From Actinomycetota bacterium (GTDB lineage: Bacteria > Actinomycetota > CADDZG01 > WHSQ01), in the NCBI GenBank assembly GCA_016781115.1, contig JADDQX010000016.1, forward strand, positions 1 to 24,725: 24,725 nucleotides of DNA, written 5' to 3'. The notes under the pieces were generated by a model. The model was not told the origin of the DNA. It saw only the letters and a program-made list of their open reading frames with translations, and ran no database searches. The position numbers were made by a program, and so were the translations under genes. Shown piece after piece: positions 8,843-16,444 of the stretch; position 1 is the stretch's first letter; every line of letters begins with the position of its first letter.

Positions 8843-10338
8843 GCCTTGATGATGTCCGAGCGGCGTTGAGATCTAACGCGCGAGTTGTGCTCGTTGAGGC
8901 ACCAGCCGGATGTGGAAAGACTCATGAGGCCGCCAGTCTGGGCGCAGAGGTGTCCCGCGACCTTCCAGCAGGGCGAAGCGTTCTGCTCCTCGCACACACG
9001 AACGCGGCTGTTCGCGAGTTCAAGACCCGGGCAAGTCAGCTGGGAGCACGTGTCGTGGCATCCACAATTGACGCGTTTGCGCTGGAGATAGCCGCCCCGT
9101 ACGCGAAAGCTCTGGGATTGTCTCATCCACTTCGACCGGGAGCGACTGAAGGCTCCACGCCCTTTGGGGAGATCGTTGAGAAGGCCTGTGAGCTCTTAAG
9201 AAGATCACCGTCGATTGCTGGATTGATCGCGCACAGGCATCCAATGCTTGTGCTCGATGAGCATCAGGATGCAAGTACGTCTCAGCATTTGCTCTTGGCG
9301 GAACTCCTCAAGACGAAGAGAACTATCGCTCGAATCTTTGCGGATCCAATGCAGGCCATCTACGGATTTGGTGGATCGTTGGTCGACTGGGACGACGTAA
9401 TTGCTCAGGCGGATACCCATACGGCTCTGGATTCGCCGCAGCGATGGATCGATCAACCTGAACTCGGCGATTGGTTATTGCAAGCGAGGGGAGCGCTGAA
9501 GGCCGGCTATGTCCTACCGGCAGACGCCCCAGAATCTGTGCGGTTCCACTGGGTGAATGATCTTCCCGATGCACATCCTCGGCTTTTTAACGCGCCTTTC
9601 CAGCTGACTTTGCCCATGAGGGAAGTCCTTTCTGGGTTAAGCGGATCCGTAGGTATTCTTGCAACGCACAATGCTCACTGTCTCGGCTTGCGTGCTATCA
9701 CCGGGCGAGAGATTCCGATCTATGAGGGTAGTGACACATCTGCTGCCTATGAGCTTCTGGACCAAGCGCTTGCCGTTGTTGGGGATCCGCAGAAATTAGC
9801 GACCCTTGCCGTCGCCGCGCTGGCCGCTTCGTCGGTCGGATTCACCAAGGACCTTCGGGATCAGATTGCCGAGTCAATCCAAGAGGAGAACATCGATCCG
9901 GGGAAGAAGAAACGAATCCTTACGCTCGTAGACCTGCTTCGACCGATCTACGTTAGCCCCGACCTGCCAACGTGGTGCAGCGTTCTTGGGACTCTTGAGA
10001 CCTCTACCCCTGAGGGAATCTCTATCAGCGTCCCGGAAGCCTTCCGACTCCTGGGACGACTACGCGTCACTCAGGGGGAGGACCCGCGAGATGCTCTCGG
10101 GCGCCTCGTTCGAGCTAGACGGGGAGCGATCAGTCTTCCGACCCGCCTCATTACAACCATTCACAAGTCGAAAGGTCATGAGTTTGACCACGTCGTCATC
10201 GCTCACTGTAGCTCTAGCCCATTTCCCAATACCGAGGAAGGTCGGCGTCTTCTCTATGTGGGGATGAGCCGCGCGCGACGGAGCATCACAGTGTTCGCTT
10301 CGGCGGATGCTCCGAGCCCCTTACTAGCCTCCAACTAA
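8839..10338 (+). CDS. gajB: Gabija GajB-like UvrD/PcrA-family helicase
   Basis: At 499 residues this is much shorter than UvrD or PcrA (over 700) and matches GajB (about 494). Superfamily 1 motifs are visible: Walker A A21-P-A-G-C-G-K-T28, motif II D140-E-H-Q-D144, motif III containing DPMQAIYGF, motif V with HKSKGHEFD, and motif VI with LLYVGMSRAR near the C-terminus. GajB binds the GajA tetramer and is thought to sense DNA termini and hydrolyse nucleotides, helping to activate GajA. The ATG overlaps the gajA stop by four bases (ATGA), so the two are translationally coupled, as expected for a complex with fixed stoichiometry. It ends the plus-strand defence block; a hairpin covers its stop codon. 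Confidence 0.85.
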   Translation: MSLDDVRAALRSNARVVLVEAPAGCGKTHEAASLGAEVSRDLPAGRSVLLLAHTNAAVREFKTRASQLGARVVASTIDAFALEIAAPYAKALGLSHPLRPGATEGSTPFGEIVEKACELLRRSPSIAGLIAHRHPMLVLDEHQDASTSQHLLLAELLKTKRTIARIFADPMQAIYGFGGSLVDWDDVIAQADTHTALDSPQRWIDQPELGDWLLQARGALKAGYVLPADAPESVRFHWVNDLPDAHPRLFNAPFQLTLPMREVLSGLSGSVGILATHNAHCLGLRAITGREIPIYEGSDTSAAYELLDQALAVVGDPQKLATLAVAALAASSVGFTKDLRDQIAESIQEENIDPGKKKRILTLVDLLRPIYVSPDLPTWCSVLGTLETSTPEGISISVPEAFRLLGRLRVTQGEDPRDALGRLVRARRGAISLPTRLITTIHKSKGHEFDHVVIAHCSSSPFPNTEEGRRLLYVGMSRARRSITVFASADAPSPLLASN

Positions 10339-10350
10339 GCGCTAGTTGAG
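10329..10350. terminator. Candidate bidirectional hairpin between convergent genes
   Basis: CAACTA (10332-10337) and TAGTTG (10343-10348) form a six-pair stem around a five-base loop, extendable outward with one bulged base. It covers both stop codons of the converging helicase and small membrane protein genes. There is no T-run on either side, so intrinsic termination is only possible, not shown. Confidence 0.35.
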
Positions 10351-10536
10351 CCCTTGCTTGGGCGGCTCGAAAATTGAGGCCACAAAAGCCCATACGCCCG
10401 TCGAACGGTCGTCACCTGACTCGATCGCGTTGGCGTATGCACGACTAGCAAGCACGGATGCCCCCACAAAAAGTGCTGCCACCGCCATGACGGTAAAGCC
10501 CAGTCCGATCACGTAGACGATGTCATCGCGCTCCAT
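10342..10536 (-). CDS. Small single-pass membrane protein of unknown function
   Basis: A 64-residue protein that I cannot assign to a family. Residues about 8-32 are strongly hydrophobic and form one likely membrane helix, followed by a short polar tail with a second, weaker hydrophobic patch (WAFVASIF) and a KQGLN end. The ATG at 10536 has a clear ribosome site (AAAGGGG, four-base spacing), which is the main reason to accept so short a gene. It converges on the helicase gene with three bases between the stops and diverges from the relaxase gene. By position it may belong to the transfer or maintenance genes of the element; no function can be read from the sequence. Confidence 0.6.
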   Translation of the reverse strand: MERDDIVYVIGLGFTVMAVAALFVGASVLASRAYANAIESGDDRSTGVWAFVASIFEPPKQGLN

Positions 10537-10540
10537 CCAT

Positions 10541-10547
10541 CCCCTTT
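10541..10547 (-). promoter_or_regulatory. Shine-Dalgarno site for the small membrane protein
   Basis: On the minus strand AAAGGGG is followed by four bases and then the ATG at 10536. It is good translational support for the 64-residue gene. Confidence 0.55.
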
Positions 10548-10578
10548 CAAGGTCGTTGCCTGCTCACCCCTAGGTTAG

Positions 10579-10649
10579 CCAGGCCAAGTGACGAGAAGGC
10601 CTGGACGGCCCAGAGGACGTTGCACAGACTTGCATTACATGCTAGTAAT
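10579..10649. other. Dyad-rich intergenic region, candidate oriT or operator
   Basis: Between the divergent small membrane protein and relaxase genes there is a perfect 7-bp inverted repeat, CCAGGCC/GGCCTGG (10579-10585 and 10598-10604), with a 12-base loop. About 28 bases on lie two overlapping smaller dyads: GCAT/ATGC (10632-10642) and ATTAC/GTAAT (10634-10649) in a locally AT-rich stretch. MobF relaxases commonly act at an oriT close to their own gene, near inverted repeats. A weak promoter-like pair (TTGCAC at 10620-10625, TAGTAA at 10643-10648, 17-bp spacing) overlaps the second dyad, so an operator is an equally good reading. Confidence 0.35.
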
Positions 10650-10688
10650 TACACGAGAGGCATTTACCGGGTCAAGTGGGCGGTCTCC

Positions 10689-13600
10689 GTGCTCAACATC
10701 GGCAAGCTGGCGAAGGGGCAGCAGGACTACTACCTGAACGCTGTCGCTCGCGGCGTCGAGGACTACTACCTCGGCTCTGGCGAGGCTCCCGGCTATTGGC
10801 TCGGTGGCGGAGCTGACGATGTAGGGCTTCAAGGGCAGGTGCGCGAACGCGAACTGACTCCGATCCTGGAAGCTCGGGATCCCACGACCGGCGAGTTCCT
10901 AGCGCACCGTCATCGCAAGGCTCGGATGCCCGGTTTCGACCTCACCTTCCGCGCTCCGAAATCCGTCTCCTTGCTCCATGCCCTCGGGCCCAAGGACGCC
11001 TCGAATGAGGTGGTGAACGCACACGACTCGGCGGTCCTGGCCGCCCTCGACTACCTCGAACGGCATACGGCGGTTGGGCGCCGGGGAACCGATGGCGTCA
11101 TCCCGATCGACTCGACTGGCTTCCTGGCTGCCGGCTTTCGTCACCGAACCTCACGTGCCGGCGATCCGCTTCTTCACACCCACGTCCTGGTCGCCAACCT
11201 CATCCACGGCGACGACCGCAAGTGGAGCGCTCTCGACGGCCGCCTCCTCTACAGCCACGCCAAGACCGCCGGATACCTCTATCAGGCACAGCTCCGCAAG
11301 GAGCTCACCCGTCGTCTCGGCGTCGAGTGGACGCGTGTCGCTAACGGCACGGCCGAGATCGAGGGCATCCCGCGAGCCGCCATCAAGGAGTTCTCGCGTC
11401 GGCGTGCCGAGATCGAGATCCGCATGGAGCAGCGGGGGGAACAGAGCGCGCGGGCAGCTCAGGTGGCCACGCTCGATACACGCAGAGCCAAGGACCATGG
11501 CGTCGGGCCGGAAGGCCTCGCGCGGGAGTGGGAAGCCAGAGCCGAAAGGGTCGGGCTCACGAGAAGCCAGCTAGAGAGCACCTTGGGTCGGTCGCAGGCG
11601 AGATACCAAGCGCCCCCTCTGGGTCTCGCCGAAGACCTGTTCGGTGCCGACGGCCTCACCCGCGACGCCAGCAGCTTCACGGTCAGGGAAGTGATCCAGG
11701 CACTCTGCGAACGCCGCGGCGCGGGGGTCTCCGCGGCCCAGATCGAGAAGGAGGCGCACGAGCTTCTGGAATCCGATCTTGTTGTGCGACTCTCGGCCGC
11801 CGACTCGGACTTCCTGCTGACGTCCACGTCGCTTCGGCTCGGCAACGGCCAGGTCGTGCCCGCGGTGAATGACGCCACCCGCTACTCGACCAAGGAACTG
11901 CTGCGCCTCGAACAGCGCCTCCTACGATCCGCCGCAGACCGTCAGGAGGATGCGATTGCTGTGGCGGACACGCGGGTTGTCAGGGACACGCTCCGTCGAA
12001 GGCATTCGTTGAGTCCAGAGCAGCGAGCCATGGTTAGCGAACTGACCAGCAGCGGGCGCGGTGTCGAGGTCGTGGTTGGCAAGGCCGGAACCGGCAAAAC
12101 CTTCGCTCTCGATGCGGCTCGCGAGGCATGGGAGTCGTCCGGGATCAAGGTGATCGGTTGTGCCCTATCTGCCCGCGCCTCGAAGGAGCTGGAAGCTGGT
12201 TCAGGGATCGAGAGCTGCACGATAGCGGCTTTGATGAGAGATCTCGACGACTGTCGCGCGCCAAGGTTGGAGCGGAACTCGGTCGTCGTGGTCGACGAGG
12301 CGGGGATGGTCGGCACCCGCCAACTGGATGCGCTGTTGGACCATGCACAAGACGCGGGCGCCAAGGTCGTTCTCGTCGGAGACGACAAGCAGCTCCCGGA
12401 GATCGCGGCGGGCGGCGCGTTCCGCGCCCTGAAGGACAAGCTCCCGACGATCGAACTCTCCGACGTGAGGCGTCAGCGTAACCCCTGGGAGTGGGACGCG
12501 CTCGAGCTTCTGCGTGAGGGTCGCGCTGCCGAAGCGATAGAGGTCTACGGCGATCGCGCCCGTTTGATGGTTGGAAAGAACGCCGCCGAGACCCGCGCCG
12601 CACTGGTTGCGGACTGGTGGAACGCCTCACAGGACGGCGAGGCGGTGATGATCGCGGCGCGCAAGGCAGACGTCGCAGACCTCAACGACAAGGCGCGAGC
12701 GATCCTCCAGGCGGAGGGCGCCCTCGGCGAGATCGAGCTGACGGTCGGCGGCAGATCGTTCAGTGCCGGCGACGCGGTGATGACCTTGCGCAACGACAGA
12801 GGTCTCGGCGTCATCAACGGGACCCGTGGAGTGGTCGAGAGCGTCAATCCTCATGAGCGCGAGCTAGAGGTTCGACTCGACGATGACCGCCTTGTCAGTC
12901 TTACGAGCGACTATGTCGAAGCCGGCCACGTCACCCACGCCTACGCGATCACCGGCCATAAGGCGCAGGGCATGACGACAGAGCGCGCCTTCGTGCTCGG
13001 TGACGATTCCATGTACCGGGAGTGGGGCTACGTCGCGATGTCCCGTGGCCGTGAAGAGAACCGCCTTTATGTGGTCATGGGCGACGGTTGCGGGCGGGAC
13101 GATGTTGGCGGCGCAGTCGAGCGACCCTACGAGGTGGATCAGCTCGTGCGTTCTCTGGAACGGAGCAGAGCGAAATCGATGGCCTTCGATCCCAACGGCG
13201 ACCTCGCTGAGCTCGACACAGCCTCACTCAGGATGGAGCAACAACAGCTCTACGAACGACTTTCCACAGGTCCGCGCGACCGGAGCCGAGAAGTGACCGA
13301 ACTCCGGAATGAGGCGCAACGGATCCAAGAGTCCATCGTTCGGCAGCGAAGTTTCGCCGCCGACGCCGAGAAGCAGCTCGTCTCGATGGGCACGATCGCC
13401 AAGGCCCGGCGCAAGTGGGAGGTGGACCAGCTGCGGCGCCGCATTAGAGACGCCGGCAAGGTGGAGGAGCGGCTGTCGGACAACCTGCGTGAGATGGCGG
13501 ATGAGGAGAAACAGCTGATCAGGGCCCAGAAGGAGCGTGAGAGCTGGGTGAAGCAGCAGAGTCCCTTGGTCGAACGGACGCAGGCGATCGAGAGCGAGCT

Positions 13601-13919
13601 TGCCCACAGGCACCGTGCAATGCTGCGAGACCGGGAGAACAGCCTGCCCAAGTATCTGGAGAATGTGGTCGGAGCGGTTCCGGAGCGGCCCTCCGAGAAA
13701 GCCGGATGGCGACAGACCGTCCTGGCGATCGAGCATTACCGAGAGAAGTACGGGATCAAGGACCGCAACCGAGCCCTCGGGGGCGAGCCCCGTAATGCCG
13801 AACAGCGCCACGAGAAGGAACGGATCGAGAGAGAGGTCGAAGGCCATAACGACCGCCGTCACGGCCGCTCGACAGAAAACGACATCGGGATCGAGCGAGG
13901 CCTTGAGTTGTCTAGATGA
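10689..13919 (+). CDS. MobF-family conjugative relaxase-helicase (TrwC/TraA-like)
   Basis: The protein should nick the element at oriT, bind the 5' end and unwind the strand for transfer. I start it at GTG 10689 (1076 residues) because VLNIGKLAKGQQDYY matches the usual extreme N-terminus of this family; an in-frame TTG at 10620 would add 23 unrelated residues lying over promoter-like DNA. From this start, tyrosine pairs at 14-15 and 26-27 are the candidate nucleophiles. The metal site is H152 with H163-T-H165 in a typical RAGDPLLHTH context. The helicase half has Walker A G464-K-A-G-T-G-K-T471, Walker B D536-E-A-G, and a late GHKAQGMT motif. The last 250 or so residues are highly charged and probably coiled coil. 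No coupling protein or secretion genes are in the window. Confidence 0.93.
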   Translation: MLNIGKLAKGQQDYYLNAVARGVEDYYLGSGEAPGYWLGGGADDVGLQGQVRERELTPILEARDPTTGEFLAHRHRKARMPGFDLTFRAPKSVSLLHALGPKDASNEVVNAHDSAVLAALDYLERHTAVGRRGTDGVIPIDSTGFLAAGFRHRTSRAGDPLLHTHVLVANLIHGDDRKWSALDGRLLYSHAKTAGYLYQAQLRKELTRRLGVEWTRVANGTAEIEGIPRAAIKEFSRRRAEIEIRMEQRGEQSARAAQVATLDTRRAKDHGVGPEGLAREWEARAERVGLTRSQLESTLGRSQARYQAPPLGLAEDLFGADGLTRDASSFTVREVIQALCERRGAGVSAAQIEKEAHELLESDLVVRLSAADSDFLLTSTSLRLGNGQVVPAVNDATRYSTKELLRLEQRLLRSAADRQEDAIAVADTRVVRDTLRRRHSLSPEQRAMVSELTSSGRGVEVVVGKAGTGKTFALDAAREAWESSGIKVIGCALSARASKELEAGSGIESCTIAALMRDLDDCRAPRLERNSVVVVDEAGMVGTRQLDALLDHAQDAGAKVVLVGDDKQLPEIAAGGAFRALKDKLPTIELSDVRRQRNPWEWDALELLREGRAAEAIEVYGDRARLMVGKNAAETRAALVADWWNASQDGEAVMIAARKADVADLNDKARAILQAEGALGEIELTVGGRSFSAGDAVMTLRNDRGLGVINGTRGVVESVNPHERELEVRLDDDRLVSLTSDYVEAGHVTHAYAITGHKAQGMTTERAFVLGDDSMYREWGYVAMSRGREENRLYVVMGDGCGRDDVGGAVERPYEVDQLVRSLERSRAKSMAFDPNGDLAELDTASLRMEQQQLYERLSTGPRDRSREVTELRNEAQRIQESIVRQRSFAADAEKQLVSMGTIAKARRKWEVDQLRRRIRDAGKVEERLSDNLREMADEEKQLIRAQKERESWVKQQSPLVERTQAIESELAHRHRAMLRDRENSLPKYLENVVGAVPERPSEKAGWRQTVLAIEHYREKYGIKDRNRALGGEPRNAEQRHEKERIEREVEGHNDRRHGRSTENDIGIERGLELSR

Positions 13920-13925
13920 CGAGCA

Positions 13926-14282
13926 TCAAGGTGTTCTTATCCGAACCCGATTCTCTTCGACGATCGTGATGCATCTGGAGAGGTTGTCGAAGTCGAATTC
14001 GCTCAGCAGGTTGCTCAAGACTCGCGTGACGCTCGGGGCACTCTGATCCGTCAGGCGCATAACGATGATGCCGGGGTGCGTTCCAGGAGGGAAAGATCGC
14101 AGATCTCCAAAGTCTTTGTCCAGGGTGATCAGCATCCGCTCTTCGTCGATGGCGGCGCGAGCTATGACTTCGTCCGGCTCGCCCACGAGTCCCTCGTCCT
14201 TCACAGTAGAAACCTCGTGGTACTCGTTCGTCAGCAGATCGCCTGCTCGAAGGGGAACGTTCTCGTCGAGCTTGAATCTCAA
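13926..14282 (-). CDS. DUF5615-family PIN-like toxin of a toxin-antitoxin pair
   Basis: A 118-residue protein beginning with F-K-L-D6-E7-N-V, the hallmark start of the DUF5615 (Mut7-C-like) PIN-fold family, followed by the acidic cluster D55-K-D57-F-G-D60. These acidic residues would bind the metal of a PIN-type ribonuclease, so an RNA-cleaving toxin is likely by family; its target is unknown. It starts at TTG 14282, overlapping the stop of the upstream antitoxin-like gene by four bases (TTGA), typical for such pairs. It converges on the relaxase gene with six bases between them. Placed between relaxase and integrase, the pair probably helps keep the element in the population. Confidence 0.82.
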   Translation of the reverse strand: MRFKLDENVPLRAGDLLTNEYHEVSTVKDEGLVGEPDEVIARAAIDEERMLITLDKDFGDLRSFPPGTHPGIIVMRLTDQSAPSVTRVLSNLLSEFDFDNLSRCITIVEENRVRIRTP

Positions 14283-14545
14283 GACGCCTGGGAGCCGAGT
14301 GGGAACACATCCTCGCGTGCGAGGGCGGCGCCGTACGCGGCAGCGGCCCTGATTGCCTCGATCGACAGGGTCGGATACTCAGTGAGGATCTCCGAATGAG
14401 ACATCCCCGCAGCGATGCAGTCCAAGACGACGCTAACGGGGATCCGGGTGCCACGGATGTGCGCTTGCCCGTGCAGGATGCCAGGGTCGACCGTGATGAG
14501 CTCCGCTGCCTCGGGTGTCATGAACTCATTCTCGCAATTCCCCAC
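14279..14545 (-). CDS. DUF433-family antitoxin-like DNA-binding protein
   Basis: The protein matches DUF433: I-T-V-D-P-G-I-L-H-G, then G-T-R-I-P-V-S-V-V-L-D, then a small helical region with SHSEILTEYP. These are short helix-turn-helix-like proteins commonly encoded just before DUF5615 toxins, where they are thought to neutralise the toxin and repress the operon. The frame opens at GTG 14545 (88 residues), but ATG 14521 (80 residues) starts closer to the usual N-terminus; neither has a strong ribosome site, so the start is uncertain. The gene lies 26 bp beyond the stop of the integrase on the same strand, so read-through from the integrase promoter is possible. Confidence 0.8.
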   Translation of the reverse strand: MGNCENEFMTPEAAELITVDPGILHGQAHIRGTRIPVSVVLDCIAAGMSHSEILTEYPTLSIEAIRAAAAYGAALAREDVFPLGSQAS

Positions 14546-14571
14546 CTAGAAATCATCCCTTGAGTCGCGAG

Positions 14572-15669
14572 TCACCGGATGACCTCGTCGAGGGCGTCGG
14601 CAACCTGGTCTTGCTGGTCTGGGAAGAGGTGGCCGTAGCGGTCGAGCGTGACCGAGATGCTGCTGTGTCCCAGATGCTGTTGGATCGCTTTCGGATGGGC
14701 TTTTTGAGCAATCAGAAGCGATGCACACGTGTGGCGGAGGTCGTGGATCCGCACGGAACGCGAGATACCGGCTTCGTCGAGGGCGGGCCACCAGACCCGT
14801 CTGCGGAAGTTCGGCAAGCGAAGCGGATCGCCTTCGGGTGACGTGAACACAAGCGCGTCGCGTTCCTTCGCGACGTACCGCTCGAGATGGCTCTTCAACG
14901 TCTCGTTGAGTGACTTCGGTAAGGCAACCTGGCGAGCTTGGTGTGTCTTGGTCGGCCCGAAGTGAAGCTGGCCGTCAACGTCGGATAGTGATTCAGAGAT
15001 CTCGACTCGCCGGCGCAGGACATTGACCCGCTTGCGGCGTAGGGCTGCAGCTTCACCCCACCTCAGCCCGCCGTAAGCGAGGAGGTAGATCAGGGCCCGG
15101 TACTGCTCCGGCACCGCGGTGCCGATCCGCTTCACCTCTTCGGCGGAGAGGAAGAGCATCTCGCGCACTATCGCGCGGGGCAGCTTCACGCCGAGGCACG
15201 GCGACCGCCCGATGTAGCCGGATTCCACCGCCGCTTTGAAGTTCGCCTGCAGCAGGAAGTAGGTCGAGCGGATGCGAGAAGGACTCATCCCCTGCTCGGA
15301 GAGGTGGCCGACGAACCACCGCACATCGACCGGTCTGATCTTGGCGAGGGGCACATTCCCGAAGACCGGCAGGATGTGGTTGTTGAGAAGGCTCCGGTAA
15401 CCGGACACGGTGCTCGGTTTGAGACCCGCAGCGCTGGACGCCAGCCAGTCTTCGGCCCAATCGATGAAGAGGGTCTTTCCGAGAGCCGGGTCGATATAGC
15501 TGCCCTCGTCCTTGCTCACCTCGACCTTGCGGGCGAATCGCTCGGCCTCGTCCCGCGTGCGGAAGGTGCGGCTGTGCTCGACGCGGTCGGGATCGCGGTA
15601 CCGGACCTGCCACGCGTGACCGCTCTTTCCGTTGCTCTTCTTTCGCGGCATCTTGCGGACGTGCGCCAT
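14572..15669 (-). CDS. int: Tyrosine-family site-specific integrase
   Basis: A 365-residue phage-type integrase that should catalyse insertion and excision of the element at the adjacent tRNA gene. An N-terminal arm-type DNA-binding region (about 1-70) contains an AWQVRYRDPDR sequence typical of AMR-type arms, followed by a SAM-like core-binding domain (about 70-170) and the catalytic domain. Catalytic residues are R203 (GGLRWGEA), H309 and R312 (HDLRHTCAS), H335 (HLGH) and the nucleophile Y345 (DRYGHL), so the enzyme looks intact. The ATG at 15669 has GAGGA eight bases upstream. The gene begins 107 bp from the 3' end of tRNA-Arg and reads away from it, the standard layout for tRNA-integrating elements. 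A tandem 11-bp repeat lies just upstream. Confidence 0.95.
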   Translation of the reverse strand: MAHVRKMPRKKSNGKSGHAWQVRYRDPDRVEHSRTFRTRDEAERFARKVEVSKDEGSYIDPALGKTLFIDWAEDWLASSAAGLKPSTVSGYRSLLNNHILPVFGNVPLAKIRPVDVRWFVGHLSEQGMSPSRIRSTYFLLQANFKAAVESGYIGRSPCLGVKLPRAIVREMLFLSAEEVKRIGTAVPEQYRALIYLLAYGGLRWGEAAALRRKRVNVLRRRVEISESLSDVDGQLHFGPTKTHQARQVALPKSLNETLKSHLERYVAKERDALVFTSPEGDPLRLPNFRRRVWWPALDEAGISRSVRIHDLRHTCASLLIAQKAHPKAIQQHLGHSSISVTLDRYGHLFPDQQDQVADALDEVIR

Positions 15670-15685
15670 GTTCGTTCCTCGTCCT

Positions 15686-15707
15686 GCGGACTTTTTGCGG
15701 ACTTTTT
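15686..15707. repeat. Tandem 11-bp direct repeat upstream of int
   Basis: Two perfect head-to-tail copies of GCGGACTTTTT lie between the integrase start and the tRNA, at 15686-15696 and 15697-15707. Their position between the core attachment site and int suits arm-type integrase or excisionase binding sites, or an operator for int. This role is inferred from position only. Confidence 0.6.
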
Positions 15708-15776
15708 CGCTTAGAACGATACTCCGGCCCTATGACAGAAGTCGAGAAAGCGGCTATGAGCTGCGCTTTTACGTCG

Positions 15777-15800
15777 TGCCCCCGGCAGGATTCGAACCTG
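15777..15800 (-). other. Candidate integration site (att core) in the 3' part of tRNA-Arg
   Basis: Tyrosine integrases encoded beside a tRNA usually recombine within its T-arm/acceptor region, and the element brings a copy of that 3' segment so the gene stays whole. The tRNA here is intact and int begins 107 bp past its 3' end. The second copy expected at the far end of the element is not visible anywhere in the window, so the exact core boundaries cannot be set. Confidence 0.5.
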
Positions 15801-15849
15801 CGACACCAGGTTTAGGAAACCTGTGCTCTATCCCCTGAGCTACGAGGGC
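15777..15849 (-). tRNA. tRNA-Arg (anticodon CCT)
   Basis: A 73-base cloverleaf on the minus strand. The acceptor stem GCCCTCG/CGGGGGC has one G-U pair and discriminator A. The D-arm has GCTC/GAGC, the anticodon stem CAGGT/ACCTG encloses TTCCTAA with anticodon CCT (reads AGG, arginine), and the T-arm is GCAGG-TTCGAAT-CCTGC. The terminal CCA is not encoded. It marks the boundary between the mobile element and the molybdenum cofactor genes. Confidence 0.96.
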
Positions 15850-15976
15850 GATCGCGTTCGAGTCTAGTTAGCCGTCGAGGTTCACTTGGGCAGGCACTTC
15901 GTTGGAAACCCCAGGAAGCCGTTGCCCGGAAGGCACGAGATGACCCACTCTCCACGCGGGATAGGACCTGTGGAGG

Positions 15977-16444
15977 CTAGTCGTCGTGCCGTTGCCAGGT
16001 GCCGGAGCGTCCTCCACTCTTACGGAGCAGCCGCACGTCCGATACCTCGACACCGCGTTCCGTTCCCTTCACCATGTCGTACACCGTGAGGGCGGCGATC
16101 GTCACCGCAGTTAGGGCTTCCATCTCTACGCCCGTGCGGGCGGTGGTCTTCACCGTCGCCCGGATCGCAAGGCCCGTCGATACTTCCTCGAAGGAGATGT
16201 CAACCGCTGCGATCGGGATCGGATGACATAGAGGTATCAGATCCGAGGTTCTCTTAGCGGCCATGATCCCGGCGATCCGCGCGACCTCGAGAGCATCACC
16301 CTTGTCGAGTTTGCCCTCCCGCAACCTAGCCACGGTGGAATCCGTCATATGAACGTTGCAACTCGCGACGGCCTCGCGTTCGGTTGTCGTCTTGTGGGTG
16401 ACGTCAACCATCTGGGCACGCGTTTCGGGATGGTCGGCCTTCAT
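15977..16444 (-). CDS. moaC: Cyclic pyranopterin monophosphate synthase MoaC
   Basis: MoaC completes the first step of Moco synthesis in the cytoplasm, converting the MoaA product from GTP into cPMP. Family signatures are clear: MVDVTHK near the N-terminus, LIPLCHPI, GVEMEALTAV and YDMVKG, all in the expected order, and the 155-residue length is normal. I use ATG 16444 instead of the upstream start at 16468. It overlaps the moeA stop as ATGA and has AGGAG seven bases upstream. It is the last gene of the operon moaD-mogA, moeA, moaC, ending 127 bp before the tRNA gene. No terminator hairpin with a T-run was seen in that gap. Confidence 0.96.
   Translation of the reverse strand: MKADHPETRAQMVDVTHKTTTEREAVASCNVHMTDSTVARLREGKLDKGDALEVARIAGIMAAKRTSDLIPLCHPIPIAAVDISFEEVSTGLAIRATVKTTARTGVEMEALTAVTIAALTVYDMVKGTERGVEVSDVRLLRKSGGRSGTWQRHDD

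Noticed and set aside
10620..10688. TTG at 10620 as the relaxase start
   Set aside because: The extra 23 residues have no MobF similarity and cover the dyads and promoter-like boxes; GTG 10689 matches the family N-terminus.
13224..13862. Minus-strand 212-codon frame opposite the relaxase C-terminus
   Set aside because: Leu/Val-rich antisense reading of the charged coiled-coil coding region, with no independent support.
15632..15838. Plus-strand 68-codon frame ending in a PPAGFEPATPGL-type sequence
   Set aside because: It is the antisense reading of the tRNA-Arg gene, a common false gene beside tRNAs.
15850..15976. Possible small secreted-protein remnant with two cysteines on the minus strand
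   Set aside because: No start codon or ribosome site in frame and no family match; the gap otherwise shows nothing clear.
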